DNA from: Falciphora oryzae
Lineage: Eukaryota > Ascomycota > Sordariomycetes > Magnaporthales > Magnaporthaceae
Direction: 5' to 3'
DNA length: 64,000 nucleotides
Assembly (NCBI GenBank): GCA_000733355.1
Contig: JNVV01000006.1
Span: 1,247,803 to 1,311,802, forward strand
Shown here piece after piece: positions 1 through 10,924 of the stretch. Under the pieces are notes generated by a model. It was not told the DNA's origin. It was given only the letters and a program-made list of their open reading frames with translations, and did not search any database. Made by a program: the position numbers and the translations under genes. How positions within the stretch are numbered: the stretch's first letter is position 1; each line of letters opens with the position of its first letter.

Positions 1-410
1 GATCGAGAGTGACTCGGTCCTCAAGGAGACCCACGCGACCCCTTGCCGAGTCTAGCAACGCCTCGCCTGCCAAGGGCCCGAACGCTCCGAGGGGAGGTGG
101 AGGTGGAGGTCGGAAGGGGAACAGACGAACATATGGCTCCCGCGGCGGTCTCGCGACTGGCTCAGACAAGGAGAATCAGTCAGCGGCCGCCGCGGCGGGC
201 GAGGAAGGGAACACGATAACCGTGGCAGATGAAAGCTCAGAAGTGGTGCTTGATGACACCTTTGACACCACCGCGGATACCGTCGTGCCGCCGCCGGACC
301 TGGGCGAGGAGCTTAAGAATGCCGCGAAAAAGTTCAAGGAGGTGGACAAGTGGGAGCTCGAGTTCGAGGAGATCACGGAGCCCTCCTCGCCGGGTATCGA
401 CGCGCGATAA
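1..410 (+). CDS. C-terminal part of an unidentified protein with a KEN-box (5' partial)
   Basis: An open frame enters from the left edge and ends at a TAA at 408-410; no ATG start lies inside the window, so at least the N-terminal part is missing. The visible part is about 135 residues. It has a Pro/Ser/Arg-rich start, a Gly run, a basic RRTYGSRGG patch, a KENQ tetrapeptide (a KEN box, the APC/C degradation signal, by motif only), an acidic middle with repeated Asp/Thr, and a charged helix ending in KWELEFEEI near the stop. This composition suits a disordered tail of a nuclear or cell-cycle protein, but I do not recognise the family and no domain is visible. A 14-bp triple repeat follows 26 nt after the stop. 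Confidence 0.6.
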   Translation, partial: SRVTRSSRRPTRPLAESSNASPAKGPNAPRGGGGGGRKGNRRTYGSRGGLATGSDKENQSAAAAAGEEGNTITVADESSEVVLDDTFDTTADTVVPPPDLGEELKNAAKKFKEVDKWELEFEEITEPSSPGIDAR

Positions 411-1012
411 GAGACCTTACTCTTGTTCAATGGCTCTACGGTCCACGAAATACAGTCCACGAAATACGGTCCACGAAAACTAGAGACCGTCACGATTTGT
501 CTCGAGATGAATCCCTGAGTTTGTTACTTTGTGAGGAACCTTGCCACTGGATATTCCCGTGCTTTTCTTCTGCTTTGTATATACGAAGCCCCTACACTAG
601 CTTCTACGCAGAGATGACTTTTTGCTATGCTCGGATCAACCCACAGGTTATGTTGCATTGCTTGGAGTCATGTATCTTGTTCTTCACGAGATGGCATTGT
701 TGAAAGCCCTGAGAAGATTGAGTTATACCCTGAAACCCTTTTAATTTCATGTTTTTCGTTTTCTTTACGGATCACAGTAGGCAGAATAAATTTGCGGCAA
801 CAATAAAACAAGACAAAGATGCCCGCAGCGTCGAGGGACATGACCAAATACCAGACAGACATGATCTGGTCTGCTTGAACCCTGAACGCGACCCAACCTC
901 GAAATCTACAACCAGACGCCCGAACGCCAATTTCCAAACCCAGCCGACGCCACCGGTTCGCGAAGAGAAAAGACTATTGTCTCATACTGGAGGTCAAGTC
1001 CTTTCTGGATTT
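411..1012. other. Intergenic, convergent 3' ends
   Basis: This stretch separates the left-edge gene (+) from TIP41 (-), so it should hold two 3' UTRs and terminators. It contains the 437-478 repeat and is more AT-rich than the coding DNA. No gene is supported: the short frames on both strands look like chance and have no recognisable domain. Confidence 0.6.
437..478. repeat. 14-bp tandem repeat, three copies
   Basis: Three adjacent copies of tacRgtccacgaaa (R = g,a,g), starting 26 nt after the stop codon of the left-edge gene, so probably in its 3' UTR. Seen directly in the sequence. Confidence 0.9.
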
Positions 1013-1958
1013 TCAGGCTAGACTAAGGTTCTCGAGATCGTGCTCGACAACGGGGAGCAGCTCTGCGACTTGGTTGGAGTCCCTGAGCGCCGTCGTTATA
1101 GCGTCGGGGAGCATACCCTTCATCATGAGGCCCTGTCGTTGCGCGCATGCGACAAAGGTGTTAGTCCCTTAGGTCAGAGAGCTAGCAAAATTCCACGTTT
1201 GCGTGCACAATCATAAAAAAACTCACCCTCTTGACGTTCTCAAACTTGTCCTCCTTGGCCGTGTACTCGCGGACGACGTCGCCCGTGTCAAAGTCGACGT
1301 AGACGCGCGTGTCGCGGACGCGGACGACGACATTGTCGAGGCGCATGTAGAGGCGGGCGAGCAGCAGCATGCGGTGCTCCATGACGCGGACCTTGACGCT
1401 GTAGAGCGAGATGCCGTTGTCGTCCAGCTCCGACTCGTACAGCACGACCTCGTCGAAGAAGAGGATCGGGTCGCGGCGCTTGAGCAGCTCGAGCGGGATG
1501 AGCTTCTGCGGCTCGCTGCTGCTGAGCTTCTTCTGCTGCTGCTCGCCTCCTGGTGTCTCGCTGCCGCGGTAGTCGGTGCTATAGCTCCAGTCAAAGGGCT
1601 TGACGACCTCCTGGATGCCGGCGCTGGTGCGCTCGCGCGACGACGACCACTCGCCGGCGTAGGCGACGCGCAGCATGCCCCTGTCCGTCTTCTCGACCCG
1701 GTCCAGGGCGGCCTCGGCCGTGAAGGCGATCTGCCACCCGGAGGGCGCGTGGCGGACCGAGACGAGGTTGTCACCAAAGATCATCTCGGGGATGGGGATG
1801 CCGACGCGGGCGGCCATGTCGTCGATGGGCCCGCTCTTGGAGATGGGCAGCTTGCGCGACGACACCTCGAAGCTACCCTGCCGGTGCACCTTGGTCGCCT
1901 GGTCCAGCAGCGACGGCGTCGGGAACGGCTCGCGCATTGACGTTACGTGGAGCGCCAT
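1013..1958 (-). CDS. TIP41: TIP41-like protein, TOR/PP2A signalling regulator
   Basis: Two exons, 1958-1227 and 1132-1013, with an intron at 1226-1133 (GTGAGT...ACAG, phase 0). The product is 283 aa, the usual TIP41 size. The family binds the PP2A regulator Tap42 and antagonises it in the TOR nutrient-signalling pathway in the cytosol. Diagnostic parts are the N-terminal GSFEV and PIPEMIFGDN segments, a DPILFFDEVVLYE motif near residue 163, and the MLLLARLYMRLDNVVVRV core before the intron. The second exon supplies a typical tail (LMMKGMLPDAI) and ends in an acidic leucine-rich sequence. Reading through the intron would truncate the protein after 14 nonsense residues, which supports the splice. 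The promoter is presumably in the 1959-2977 gap. Confidence 0.92.
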
Positions 1959-2977
1959 TGTGTTGCGTCTTCGGCTTATTGGATTGGGCCTTGTTGCTTC
2001 GCTTCACTTGCGCGCTCACCACCGGAGATGGACAACCGGATATGAGTTGATCCTCCAAAGAAGGCGTTCAGGTAGCCACCACTTCGCCTTCGGAGAGAGA
2101 TGGGAGACCCTTGCAATGGGACGTCTTGCCCTCAAATCCAAGAAGACAAAACAAACTGAATCAATAAAGGCTGTAATCTAGAAAGAAACAGACCCTCTGG
2201 CTCACTCGTTCGTCGTCTTGCAGCGACGAGCTGGTGCTCATGTGTTCATCCAATCAATTCATGGTGATCGCTGTCTTCCATCTTGATGCTGATTGAGGGG
2301 CTGTTTTGGTGGGGTTGTGCTGGATGCCGGACAGTTTTCAGCGCGCCTGCCACTATGGAGCCCCTGGCTCGGAATCCTCAATACGTCAGTTGAGCATCCG
2401 CCAGCGACCATGATCCCAGTGACCCTAGAGAGCACTTCGAGAACACAAAAATGCGACGGCACCGCTCAGAGGCTGCTAAACAACGGTGCAGGATGAGTGC
2501 CTCTATGCCGGGTGTCACGAACAGATCATAATTATCCTTTGCCTTTTTACGTCTGCTATAGACGGCGCTTTCCCCAATCTTGGACCTGGGCTGCGTTTTT
2601 AGAAGCCGCCATGGCTGTTTCTTGCTCCATAAATTATCACTTCATACCATTGGAGACTGAGGTTGATGGCTGGACAAGGTTTGCGAGCCTACCAACGCAA
2701 ACAACCTTCCAAGGGCATTTTTTCTAGACTCGCCGCAAGACCTAAATATTACCACTGCCGCATTTCTCGGAATGTCGAGTCGAAAGCCAAGCCGGGGTGC
2801 TCTTGTGTATAGTGACCTTCGTCTCCTCGTTTTGATCAGCTTTTGCCTTGCTCGGTTACGAGTGAGGCTTCCACTGAGAGCCCTGTTTGACCCGGTACCA
2901 AAGGGAAACCTCCTATCAAGCCCCTGGTGGGCAACGACAGAAACAAGCAAAGCAACAGTTCGAGGCGCGAGAGCAGA
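1959..2977. other. Divergent intergenic region between TIP41 and a + strand gene
   Basis: About 1 kb lying upstream of both TIP41 (-) and the putative membrane protein gene (+), so it should contain both promoters. It has CT-rich stretches but no strong consensus element that I would insist on. Short open frames here (for example 2293-2496, 2497-2727) have no recognisable product. Confidence 0.5.
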
Positions 2978-3851
2978 ATGGCGACCACACGCGCCGACGA
3001 GACACACATCGCGGGAAATGTGGGCAACAAACCGATCTCGGACGTGCAAGACTTCCGGGAGTTCTTTATCTATTACCTGAATGACAATGGTGAGATTTGC
3101 AAGATACGTCGGTTCCGCTTCAAAGTTGCACCGGAGAATGCAGGCAACGAAACCCGCGCCCCGTCGGCCGACAGGCAACAGAACAGCCCGCAGCGCCGCC
3201 TTGGCTGGCACGATGTGCCTCCCGGGACGGTGAGAAAGGAGGATATCGAGGCTTTTACTCGAGAAGTTCTCCGGAAACGGTGTCCGGACGAGATCGTTAT
3301 CCCTCCCCTGCCTCCCAGACCATCACGATTCCGGAAGCTCTTCCCTGACCGCGAAGGAGACACAATCAGCGAGGAGAGCTATAAGAAAGAGCCAGTTCAA
3401 GAGGCTGCGGTGGCGTGTAGTATGAAATACCGGGCGGACCTAGTGATCAGGTCCATCTCCCGGGATAGAGGCGTCCGGAAGCCGACGACGACTAGCGTTC
3501 GGCCGAGGTGTCCGTGGCGAGCGCAGGACGGTGCGGGTGCCCCAACCCTCCACAGCCAGTCTCGTTCTCAGAATGGATATCCCGATAAGGCTGGAACGGT
3601 GGCCAATACACCCAACACGGTACGAAATCCCCCACTTCGTTTAGATACAAGGGGGTGAAGTCTCAGCACTAACAGGGTTCGGTGATCAGAATGCCCGCCG
3701 GCCGTTTGGGACCAATCCAAGTCTGTGGCCAGATGCTCGCAATCGGCTAGTCGAAGGCTCGTCGGAACCGGCCACTACGGCCTCGGTCGGCATCATAATC
3801 GGCCTCGGAAACCTCTGTGGAAAGAAGCGGGAGAGGTGGATGGTGCCGTAA
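2978..3851 (+). CDS. Uncharacterised protein, possible C-terminal membrane segment
   Basis: Exon 1 runs 2978-3619 from an ATG (residues MATTRADETH); an intron at 3620-3689 (GTACGA...CACTAAC...ATCAG, phase 0) joins it to 3690-3851, giving 267 aa. The N-terminal third includes a hydrophobic/aromatic DFREFFIYYL segment. The middle is charged and proline-rich (IPPLPPRPSRF). The second exon brings a glycine/isoleucine stretch (TTASVGIIIGLGN) followed by basic KKRERW, like a tail anchor or single transmembrane helix with a cytosolic stop-transfer. I do not recognise a family. The TAA stop lies inside a perfect GTAAGT donor at 3848, so an alternative isoform ending at 4015 is possible (see findings). 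Exon structure is inferred and could be wrong. Confidence 0.5.
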
Positions 3852-4015
3852 GTAGCTTATTGACGTCTCGCCGCATCCACGTCCTTTATGCAGTAAGGGT
3901 TGCTGACAGGACATGGTCCGCTGGAATCAAAGTGACTGGCGTCGCCACGCGGCGGCCTAGAGTCTGGGCATCCAAGCTGGCTCTCGGGGGCACGAGCCGA
4001 AGCGTCGATGATTGA

Positions 4016-4580
4016 GAAAATAGGGGTTCAAAGTCCAAAGTGCCCCCTGCCGCTGGGGGGCAGGAGACCGGCCGAAGAGACGAGAGTCACGAAGCGAGGG
4101 GAGGGAGTATTGGGACATATAATAGCGTGCTTATTTCCTACGTGCAGAGGCGGGAGTTGTGTATTTGCTTGCTCGTCAAGTTGGAGTTGTTTGGTTCATC
4201 TTTGAGGGCGAGATCGTCTTGTTGTTTGATGCCGAGCTCAGGGATGGAGGGAGCTGAAAGGCGGGGCGGAGAGCTCAATGAGGGTAGCTCGGGAACAGTT
4301 ACTATGGCAACCACCAAGACTCGGCGGCTGCATGCACACAAACAACGGGAACGACGACAGGGGATGGATGCATGGAATAAATAATACAGACCACATCCAA
4401 TTGACCGACATTGCAGTTGCATGCAAATCGTCAGGTCTTGGGAAATCCAGACTTGCAACCACCACCACCACCACCAAGACCAGCCTCCGATTTTGTCTCT
4501 TTCTTTTCGCAAGTTGCTTTAATCTCTTCACGGTCCTCCTTGACACCGCACCACACACCGCATCTTCACGACAGCCTACC
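4016..4580. other. Promoter/leader region of the Aurora kinase gene
   Basis: 565 nt upstream of the kinase ATG. It ends in a CT-rich stretch typical of fungal core promoters and 5' leaders, preceded by a CAC trinucleotide run at about 4459-4477. No other gene is supported here. Confidence 0.55.
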
Positions 4581-5929
4581 ATGGCAACACGGGCGCTAGA
4601 GTCCCGCTTCGAGCGGATGTCGGTCAATGACGAGAATGACCCCGAAAATGGAGGCAGGACCTACCAGAAGTCCAAGGTCAGTTGCAGTTGGCAGACGAGG
4701 AGCAGCACGAGACAAAAGGACTGCTTGTGAAGCTCACACCATGGCCTCAACTGCACAGGTCATCGCGACATCATCCCAAGCCACCGGCCACGGCAGCAGC
4801 GCCAACGGCACCAGGCCAAACATATTCAAGGTTGCCCTGCAGACGCAGAGCGCAAACACAGTCACGTCGGTAACACTGCCGTCACAGGCGGCACAGAGGA
4901 AGGGCGCTGCGGCTGCGGCCGCCGAACGGGCGTCCTCACGCAGCTCCGACGAGCTCGCGTCGGGCTCGGGGGCAGAGAAGCAGCAGGACCAGCTCTCGTC
5001 GGTTCCGAAGCAGTTCCACCTGGGCATGTTCGAGATCGGGCGGCCGCTGGGCAAGGGCAAGTTCGGGCGCGTGTACCTGGCACGAGAGCGGAGCAGCGGC
5101 TTCATCTGCGCGCTCAAGGTGCTGTACAAGTCGGAGCTCTCAACCGGCAGCGTCGAGAAGCAGGTGCGGCGCGAAGTCGAGATCCAGACCAACCTGCGCC
5201 ACCCAAACATCCTCAAGCTGTACGGCCACTTCCACGACAGCAAGCGCATCTTCCTCATCCTCGAGTTTGCCGCCAAGGGCGAGCTGTACAAGCACCTCCG
5301 CCGCGAAAACCGGTTCCCCGAATGGAAGGCAGCCCAGTACATCGCCCAAATGGCCAGCGCCCTCCGCTACCTACACCGCAAGAATGTCATCCACCGCGAC
5401 ATCAAGCCCGAAAACATCCTGGTCGGCATCCACGGCGAGCTTAAGATCTCGGACTTTGGCTGGAGTGTCCACGCACCTAACCGCCGCCGCGCCACCCTCT
5501 GCGGCACCCTCGACTACCTGCCCCCGGAGATGATCAACTCGGGCACCAAGGACAAGACCTACGACGAGAAGGTTGATCTCTGGAGTCTCGGCGTCCTCAC
5601 CTACGAGTTCCTCGTCGGCGAGGCTCCTTTCGAAGACACCCCGGTCATGACCCACAGGAGGATAGCAAAATGCGACATGACAATTCCGTCGTTTGTGAGC
5701 CCCGAGGCTCGCGATCTGATCAAGAAGGTGTGTATCTTGCCATTTCTTTTCGGCCTTATCCTCTTCGCGTGGAAAGATTCTAACAACCCTCTCTCATTCT
5801 TAGCTCCTCGTTCTGGACCCTGAAAAGAGGCTTGGGCTCGATGCCATCCAGGAGCACCCTTGGATCATCAAGCACTGCGTCAAGGGGGAGCGGGCCTCGA
5901 ACCGCGAAAAAGCCTCGTCACGAGATTAA
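4581..5929 (+). CDS. IPL1: Aurora-type serine/threonine protein kinase (Ipl1/Ark1 family)
   Basis: Three exons, 4581-4676, 4759-5727 and 5804-5929, with introns of 82 and 76 nt (the second has TCTAAC before the acceptor), giving 396 aa. Filamentous fungi generally have one Aurora kinase, the catalytic part of the chromosomal passenger complex that corrects kinetochore attachment and drives cytokinesis. The kinase domain begins after about residue 120 with the glycine loop [11 protein letters not shown], then lysine in CALKVLY (about 149), HRDIKPEN (about 242-249), DFGWSV and the Aurora-type activation loop [15 protein letters not shown], whose Thr is the expected autophosphorylation site. The last exon supplies the C-lobe ([12 protein letters not shown]). 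The roughly 120-residue N-terminus is Ala/Ser-rich and disordered. The start was chosen because exon 1 is in phase and its ATG opens the only good upstream frame. Confidence 0.93.
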
Positions 5930-6228
5930 TGAACTAATGACGCATGCATTTTTCTTCCTTTCCTTGTTTTATTCATCCTCATCCTCACCCTCCCCTTTTC
6001 TTGTTATCGTAAAGGGGAGCAGGCGTTCTGGGCTATATCATGGTGTTGATGATGCTTTTTATATGTGCGTCTTTTGCGCTGGGGGTTTCGGAGTTTTTCC
6101 AGCTGGGACTAAGGTTGTTGACGCACTACATGGCTCCGATCGATGGCAATGAATGGCGAGCATACCGCGATTTCATGGTGATAATATTACAAAGATTACA
6201 ACACGGCATGGCATGACTTGGGTTGTCA

Positions 6229-7121
6229 TTACCGATATACTTCGTCAAACGGCCTTGTGTCTGCGAAACAGGAGTCCCAGACCTGGTTCACGACTTTGCT
6301 GGCATGCTCTTCGTCTTTGCAGGTTGGCCGCGCCATGACCGATTGTATCGCCCGCGACCGGACGCAGTTTTGGAACTGTTGTGTTAGGGTCCAATGGCCC
6401 CTCGTAAACGCCTCTCGCGTCCACCTGCACTCGCCGCTGAGCATGGACGCCCGGATCTATGAGGAAGCGGCGGGGTAAAAGTCAGTGGGCTGAGCGAGCA
6501 AGAGGGGAGGGGAAGACCAGGATCATCAGTCAATACCTCTGTGCAGGCGGCCTGCTTCAGGTCCTTGCGCCCGCCAAAGTCGACCTTCCAGCGCAGGTGG
6601 TCCCAGGCGTGGACCATCTCGTGGGCGAGGGTGTCCTCGAGGTGCTTGCGGTCGCGGACGTTGTTTGCGCAGATGAGGATGCCGTGGTCCGGGCTGAAGC
6701 CGCCGCCCTGGCGCAGCACGCGGCCGTCCTCTGTCAGGCGTGCGGGGCAGCGGCGGCAGACGACGTTTGAGGCGTCCAGGTGCCCGTTGAGCGAGGCGAC
6801 GCGCTCCTGCATGAAGCGGACTATCGGGCTGAAGGTGAAGATCCAGTCGCGGTACTCCTCGCAGCGGCGGCAGTCGCGCGCCTCGTTCTCGCGGTTGCGC
6901 CACTCGCGGTAGTGGACCCGGCCCTCGTCCGTCATGCGGCCCGACAGGATGTTGAAGTAGTTGACCCACCACTGCGTCTTGGGGTCGAAACCCGTCCGCG
7001 CCGGGTCGTTCTTGCGTATGCCCCCTATGGCGACGCCCTCGCCGCCCCCTGCCGGCGCCGCGGCGGCTGGTGGCTGGGGTTGTGAAGGCTGTTGCGCCGG
7101 GGTTGTTGTTGATGACGACAT
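6229..7121 (-). CDS. ATP23: Mitochondrial inner membrane protease ATP23
   Basis: Two exons, 7121-6537 and 6456-6229, with an intron at 6536-6457 (GTATTG...ATAG, phase 0), giving 270 aa. ATP23 is a zinc metalloprotease of the intermembrane space that processes the Atp6 precursor and helps assemble F1Fo-ATP synthase. The zinc-binding motif HEMVH is at residues 167-171, followed by the family-typical [11 protein letters not shown]. Cysteine pairs at about 84/87 and 122/125 match the disulphide-rich intermembrane-space fold. The second exon (beginning [12 protein letters not shown]) carries conserved further cysteines ([15 protein letters not shown]) that the unspliced frame would lose. The N-terminus is a Pro/Ala/Gln-rich tail. 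It is convergent with the Aurora gene (299 nt apart) and divergent from glutamate 5-kinase. Confidence 0.93.
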
Positions 7122-7954
7122 GGTGCTGGTGTGTCGTGACTTGTCGAGCTGTTCGCCCGGAGGGGATTCGAGGTCAGGCGAGGCTGTTGATCGCCCTCGG
7201 AGGCCGACTCCGACAAGGTGTGTGCCGGGCGCAGGAAATCAGACGTCAGGTGTCAAGCCAAGCCTCTGCGGTTGGGAGCCTCGTGCCAATGTGCAGAAAT
7301 TAGCGAAGAAGACAGGACCAGATAAAGAAGAAATTCGAATAGATAAAGCTGAACTCGAAAACCCCAAATAGTAACCGACTCCTTTTCCAACTTGCTTTGT
7401 TTTTTTTACTTCCCGCCTGCTTCACCCAAGCGCATTTGCTGCTGACTGTTGTACTTCTTCATTGATAATTATTATTTCGTCGCCTCCACCTGCTTCTCGC
7501 CTTTCTCGTCGATGTCAATTGGCTTTCCGCTGGCGGGCGGTGAACGCCATTGGCACTGATTCTGCCCCGACTCCGGCGGCCGCGAAGCTCTGCGTAATTG
7601 GCGGGGAACACTGCCCAGAAACTGTGCGAGTAGGGAGTCGAGTGGGCGCTCCATCCCGCATCGTACAACACACAACACAGCGGCCTACACGCCCTTGCAG
7701 TGACACATCAGGCCGGGCCGCAGCAGGGAAAAAAAACCAAATAAATAAAAATGGATCCTGAGGGCGTCGAACGACCCTGTGAGAACAAAACCCCAGTCAT
7801 TCTGCTTTCCAGCCTCTGAAGCTATGGCGTGTCGTTGCCAGCCTGGCTATGCGATCAGTGGAGATGACCTCGACTTTTCAGCTGCTCTTTTTCACGCCAA
7901 ATAGCGATTTCTGGGACTGAAACAAGAAGACTTACGCATTTTGCATCAGCAGCG
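7122..7954. promoter_or_regulatory. Divergent promoter region ATP23 / glutamate 5-kinase with three inverted CCAAT boxes
   Basis: 833 nt between the two divergent start codons. Three ATTGG (inverted CCAAT) pentamers sit within 84 nt, at 7518-7522, 7549-7553 and 7597-7601. CCAAT boxes are known binding sites of the HAP/CBF complex, which in fungi acts on respiration and metabolism genes; assignment to either gene is inference. A candidate upstream exon for glutamate 5-kinase starts at 7751 (see findings). Confidence 0.5.
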
Positions 7955-9739
7955 ATGAGGGGTCATCGAACCCACCACGGCACAGTGGTGCTAAAGCTGG
8001 GTAGGTCTTCAGTCTTCAACATTGGACGTGCTGCTTGCATGTTTCTGGGCCGCCGATCCCGCTGAGATCAGTTGAAAGGCCCCCCCTTTTTCCTTTCGAT
8101 GAACTCACCACCAACATAAAAACAAACTTGTTTTTGTGCAGGCACCAGCTCGATCGTGGATGAAAAGACACGAAAGCCCCTGCTATCAATCCTAACCCTA
8201 ATCGTCGAGACGGCTGTTCAGCTAAGGGAAGATGGCTATAAGGTCGTCATCGTTTCGTCGGGCGCCATCGGTGTCGGCCTGCGCCGTATGGACATAGCTG
8301 AGCGCCCAAAGAAGCACCTCTCCAGGCTTCAGGTGCGTTAATCCTGCTTCCTTTACCAATTCGGGGCAAGAGATACCAAAAAAAGACCACCTGGGCGTAT
8401 ATAACAAATAACCCTGCTAACACCAAAGGTCCTCCTCCTCCGGAACCGCAATGTTTAGGCTCTAGCTGCCATTGGTCAATGCCGTCTCATGAGTCTATGG
8501 GACAGCCTCTTCACCCAGCTGAGGCAGCCTATTGCCCAGATCCTGCTCACCAGAAATGACATTGCCGACGTACGTTCAATAATGTTAAGTTGCATTTGTG
8601 CAATGAAATGCTGCTCATCTCTCCGTCAGGGATTGCCCTCCCAGGGGCTTGCAGTGCAGGTCAGGGGTAGCACAGCCAGTAGCCAGTGCTAAAAACCACT
8701 TCTCTATCAGAGGACGAGATACCTCAACGCACAAAACACCGTCATGGAACTGCTTGATATGGGCGTCATCCCTATCGTCAACGAGAATGACACCCTCGCT
8801 GTGTCCGAGATCAAGTTTGGCGATAACGACACGCTATCTGCTATCACCGCCGCCATGGTTCACGCCGACCTACTCTTCCTCATGACCGACGTCGACTGCC
8901 TTTACGACAAGAACCCTAGGACGTTCAAGGATACCGCAAAGCCGATCCATGTCGTCGAAGATATCAGTGCTCTTGAGGCTGACGGTATGCTTTCTGCCAT
9001 CCCCTTGCATAGCGATGGCTAACAACATCTTCCAGTCTCGTCCGCCGGCAGCTCGCTCGGCACAGGCGGAATGTTCACCAAGATTGTGGCCGCAAGGCTG
9101 GCGACCTCGGCAGGTGTCACCACCATCATCGCCAGGGCCTCCAACCCAGGCAATATTCGGTCTATTGTCGAGTACCTAGAGAAATCCTCGTCAGCCGCCC
9201 ACGCGGACGGCGGCAGCAGCGGGGATACGACGCAGGAGGCTGTCGAGGAGCCTCCGCTGCACACGCGCTTCCTGCCGTCAACAGACCCGATCCGGGACAG
9301 GTCCTTCTGGATCCTGCACGGGCTCAAGCCCCACGGGACCATCTACATCGACCAGGGCGCCTATCGCGCGCTGCTCGACAAGGCCGGCCTGCTCCCCGTC
9401 GGCATTGTCGACGTCGAGGGCTCCTTCGCGCAGCAGGAGGCCGTCCGTCTCGTGGTCGTCGACAAGAAGCTGTCGAGCCCCGACGCCGAGGGACGGCTCT
9501 GGGAGGGCCCCGCGGCCGAGGTCGGCCGCGCCCTCGTCAACTACTCGTGGTTCGAGATATCCAAGATCAAGGGGCACCAGAGCGCCGAGATCGGACAGCT
9601 GCTGGGGTACGCCGACAGCGCCTACGTCGCGCAGCGGGAGCACGTTTGTTTCTTTACGAGGGAGAGCCGGCCTGTATCCCCTGTCCACGACACCGATGGG
9701 ATAACCAGGGGCATTGGCGGGTACGAGGCCGCACCCTGA
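7955..9739 (+). CDS. PRO1: Glutamate 5-kinase (proline biosynthesis) with C-terminal PUA domain
   Basis: Five exons, 7955-8000, 8142-8332, 8459-8569, 8711-8984 and 9036-9739, all joining in phase to 441 aa. The enzyme phosphorylates L-glutamate with ATP to gamma-glutamyl phosphate, the first committed step of proline synthesis. The amino-acid-kinase domain shows [10 protein letters not shown] (split by intron 1), VSSGAIGVG, the LLTRNDIAD motif, the RYLNAQNT segment and the glutamate-binding [12 protein letters not shown], then FGDNDTLSA and GTGGMFTKI. The region from about residue 320 ([12 protein letters not shown]) onward is the PUA domain found in long glutamate 5-kinases. Introns cut between conserved motifs, and each removes in-frame stops. 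PRO1 here is the yeast name for this enzyme and is unrelated to the transcription factor at 46.6 kb. An extra 5' exon is possible. Confidence 0.92.
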
Positions 9740-10028
9740 ACAAGGGATGTGTGCGCCCTGGCGAGACTTTGGTTTTTTTTTTTGGAAGAACGGAGTGGGA
9801 GGAGCAACATACAGCAGAGGAAGGGAATGTCATGTTTTGTAAAGATCTGTTTGGGTTGGTGGTTTGGTATCTACAGGACGGCACTATTGTTATCGCTTTC
9901 GCCAGATGATAATGACCTAAAAATGAAACAAATTCCCGAACGCCGCGACTCCGACACTTTCTTGGGCTTGTGTTTTTGATATCCTTCCCAAGCGAAGAAC
10001 TTTCCAACAACAAAAGACAACCATCTCT

Positions 10029-10924
10029 TTAACCAGTAGCAAAGAGAGTGTCCTCGTCCCGGAGGTACTCGCCGCAGTCGGCCTGCCGGAAACATGTGAT
10101 ACCGGTGGGGTCCAGGCGCCTTGCGTCGGCGGTGCTCTTCGCGGTCAAGCCGAAGCCGAGGGGGACATCCTGCATGTTGTAGACGACGATTCCCTGGTGC
10201 TCGGGGCAGTCGTCCGTCTGGCGACCGACGTGTGCCTTGACAACTACGAGAATGGAGGACAAGGGCGTCAGTTGTCAGAATGCCCAGCAATGCCAGGGAG
10301 ATGACGACCAGTTGGGGTGCTTACTGTTGCCGCCGTAAAGGAAGGGCATCTCGCCATTGGACCGGACCCAGATCTTGTAGCGGGCATGCTCGGAGAGGAT
10401 CGATACTGGAACGACGGGTGGTGAGTAAACCGGCTTGCGTTGCGGACACAGCTGACGGGGTGCTTGCGCGAGACTCACGGGCGGTGATGTGTAGACGGAA
10501 CTTGCCAGACTATAACGTAGGACGGTGCGGGCATTCCATCAGTATAACTCCGTTCGCATAGCACTTGGGTATCCCAGAGCCTCCGGCGCGGGTCCATCTC
10601 ACCTTGGTGAACTTGCCCAGGCAGGTGCCCAGCGACATCAGCTTCTCCCTCGCGATTGAGGTCGCCAGGTTGGCTATGCTGAGCCTCACATAGTACCTGG
10701 TGCGTCCAGACTCGGTCAGCCGTTTAGTCCCACCCCGCAAGAAAGGCGCCTCGGGGGATGCAAAGAGCGGCTAGACTCCCGACATACACTCTGTCTTTGT
10801 GAAGGCGAAAAACGTATCTGTCGCCGTCCTCGAGCGGCGCAATCAGGCTCTTGAGGGAGTTGCCCGTGTAATTGGCCAGCTTGGCCAGCAGGGTTTGCGT
10901 TTCCGTGTCCGTAAGGGGCCTCAT
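10029..10924 (-). CDS. NIP7: 60S ribosome biogenesis factor NIP7
   Basis: Five small exons (10924-10788, 10696-10603, 10509-10479, 10405-10325, 10243-10029) joined in phase to 185 aa, matching the roughly 180-aa family. NIP7 is a nucleolar PUA-domain protein needed for 27S pre-rRNA processing and 60S assembly. The N-terminal MRPLTDTETQ and the RLHKDRVYYVR segment (assembled across intron 1) are family-typical, as are KLMSLGTCLGKFTK, FLYGGNIVKAHVGR and the C-terminal PUA part with VPLGFGLTAKSTADARRL. Exon 3 is only 31 nt but is fixed by clean splice sites on both sides and by protein continuity (SGKFRLHITAL). It is convergent with glutamate 5-kinase (289 nt between stops). Four introns in 558 coding nt is intron-dense for this window. 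Confidence 0.93.

Noticed and set aside
1203..1940. 245-codon frame antisense to TIP41
   Set aside because: Codon shadow of TIP41, rich in Asp/Val/Ala/Leu, with no domain.
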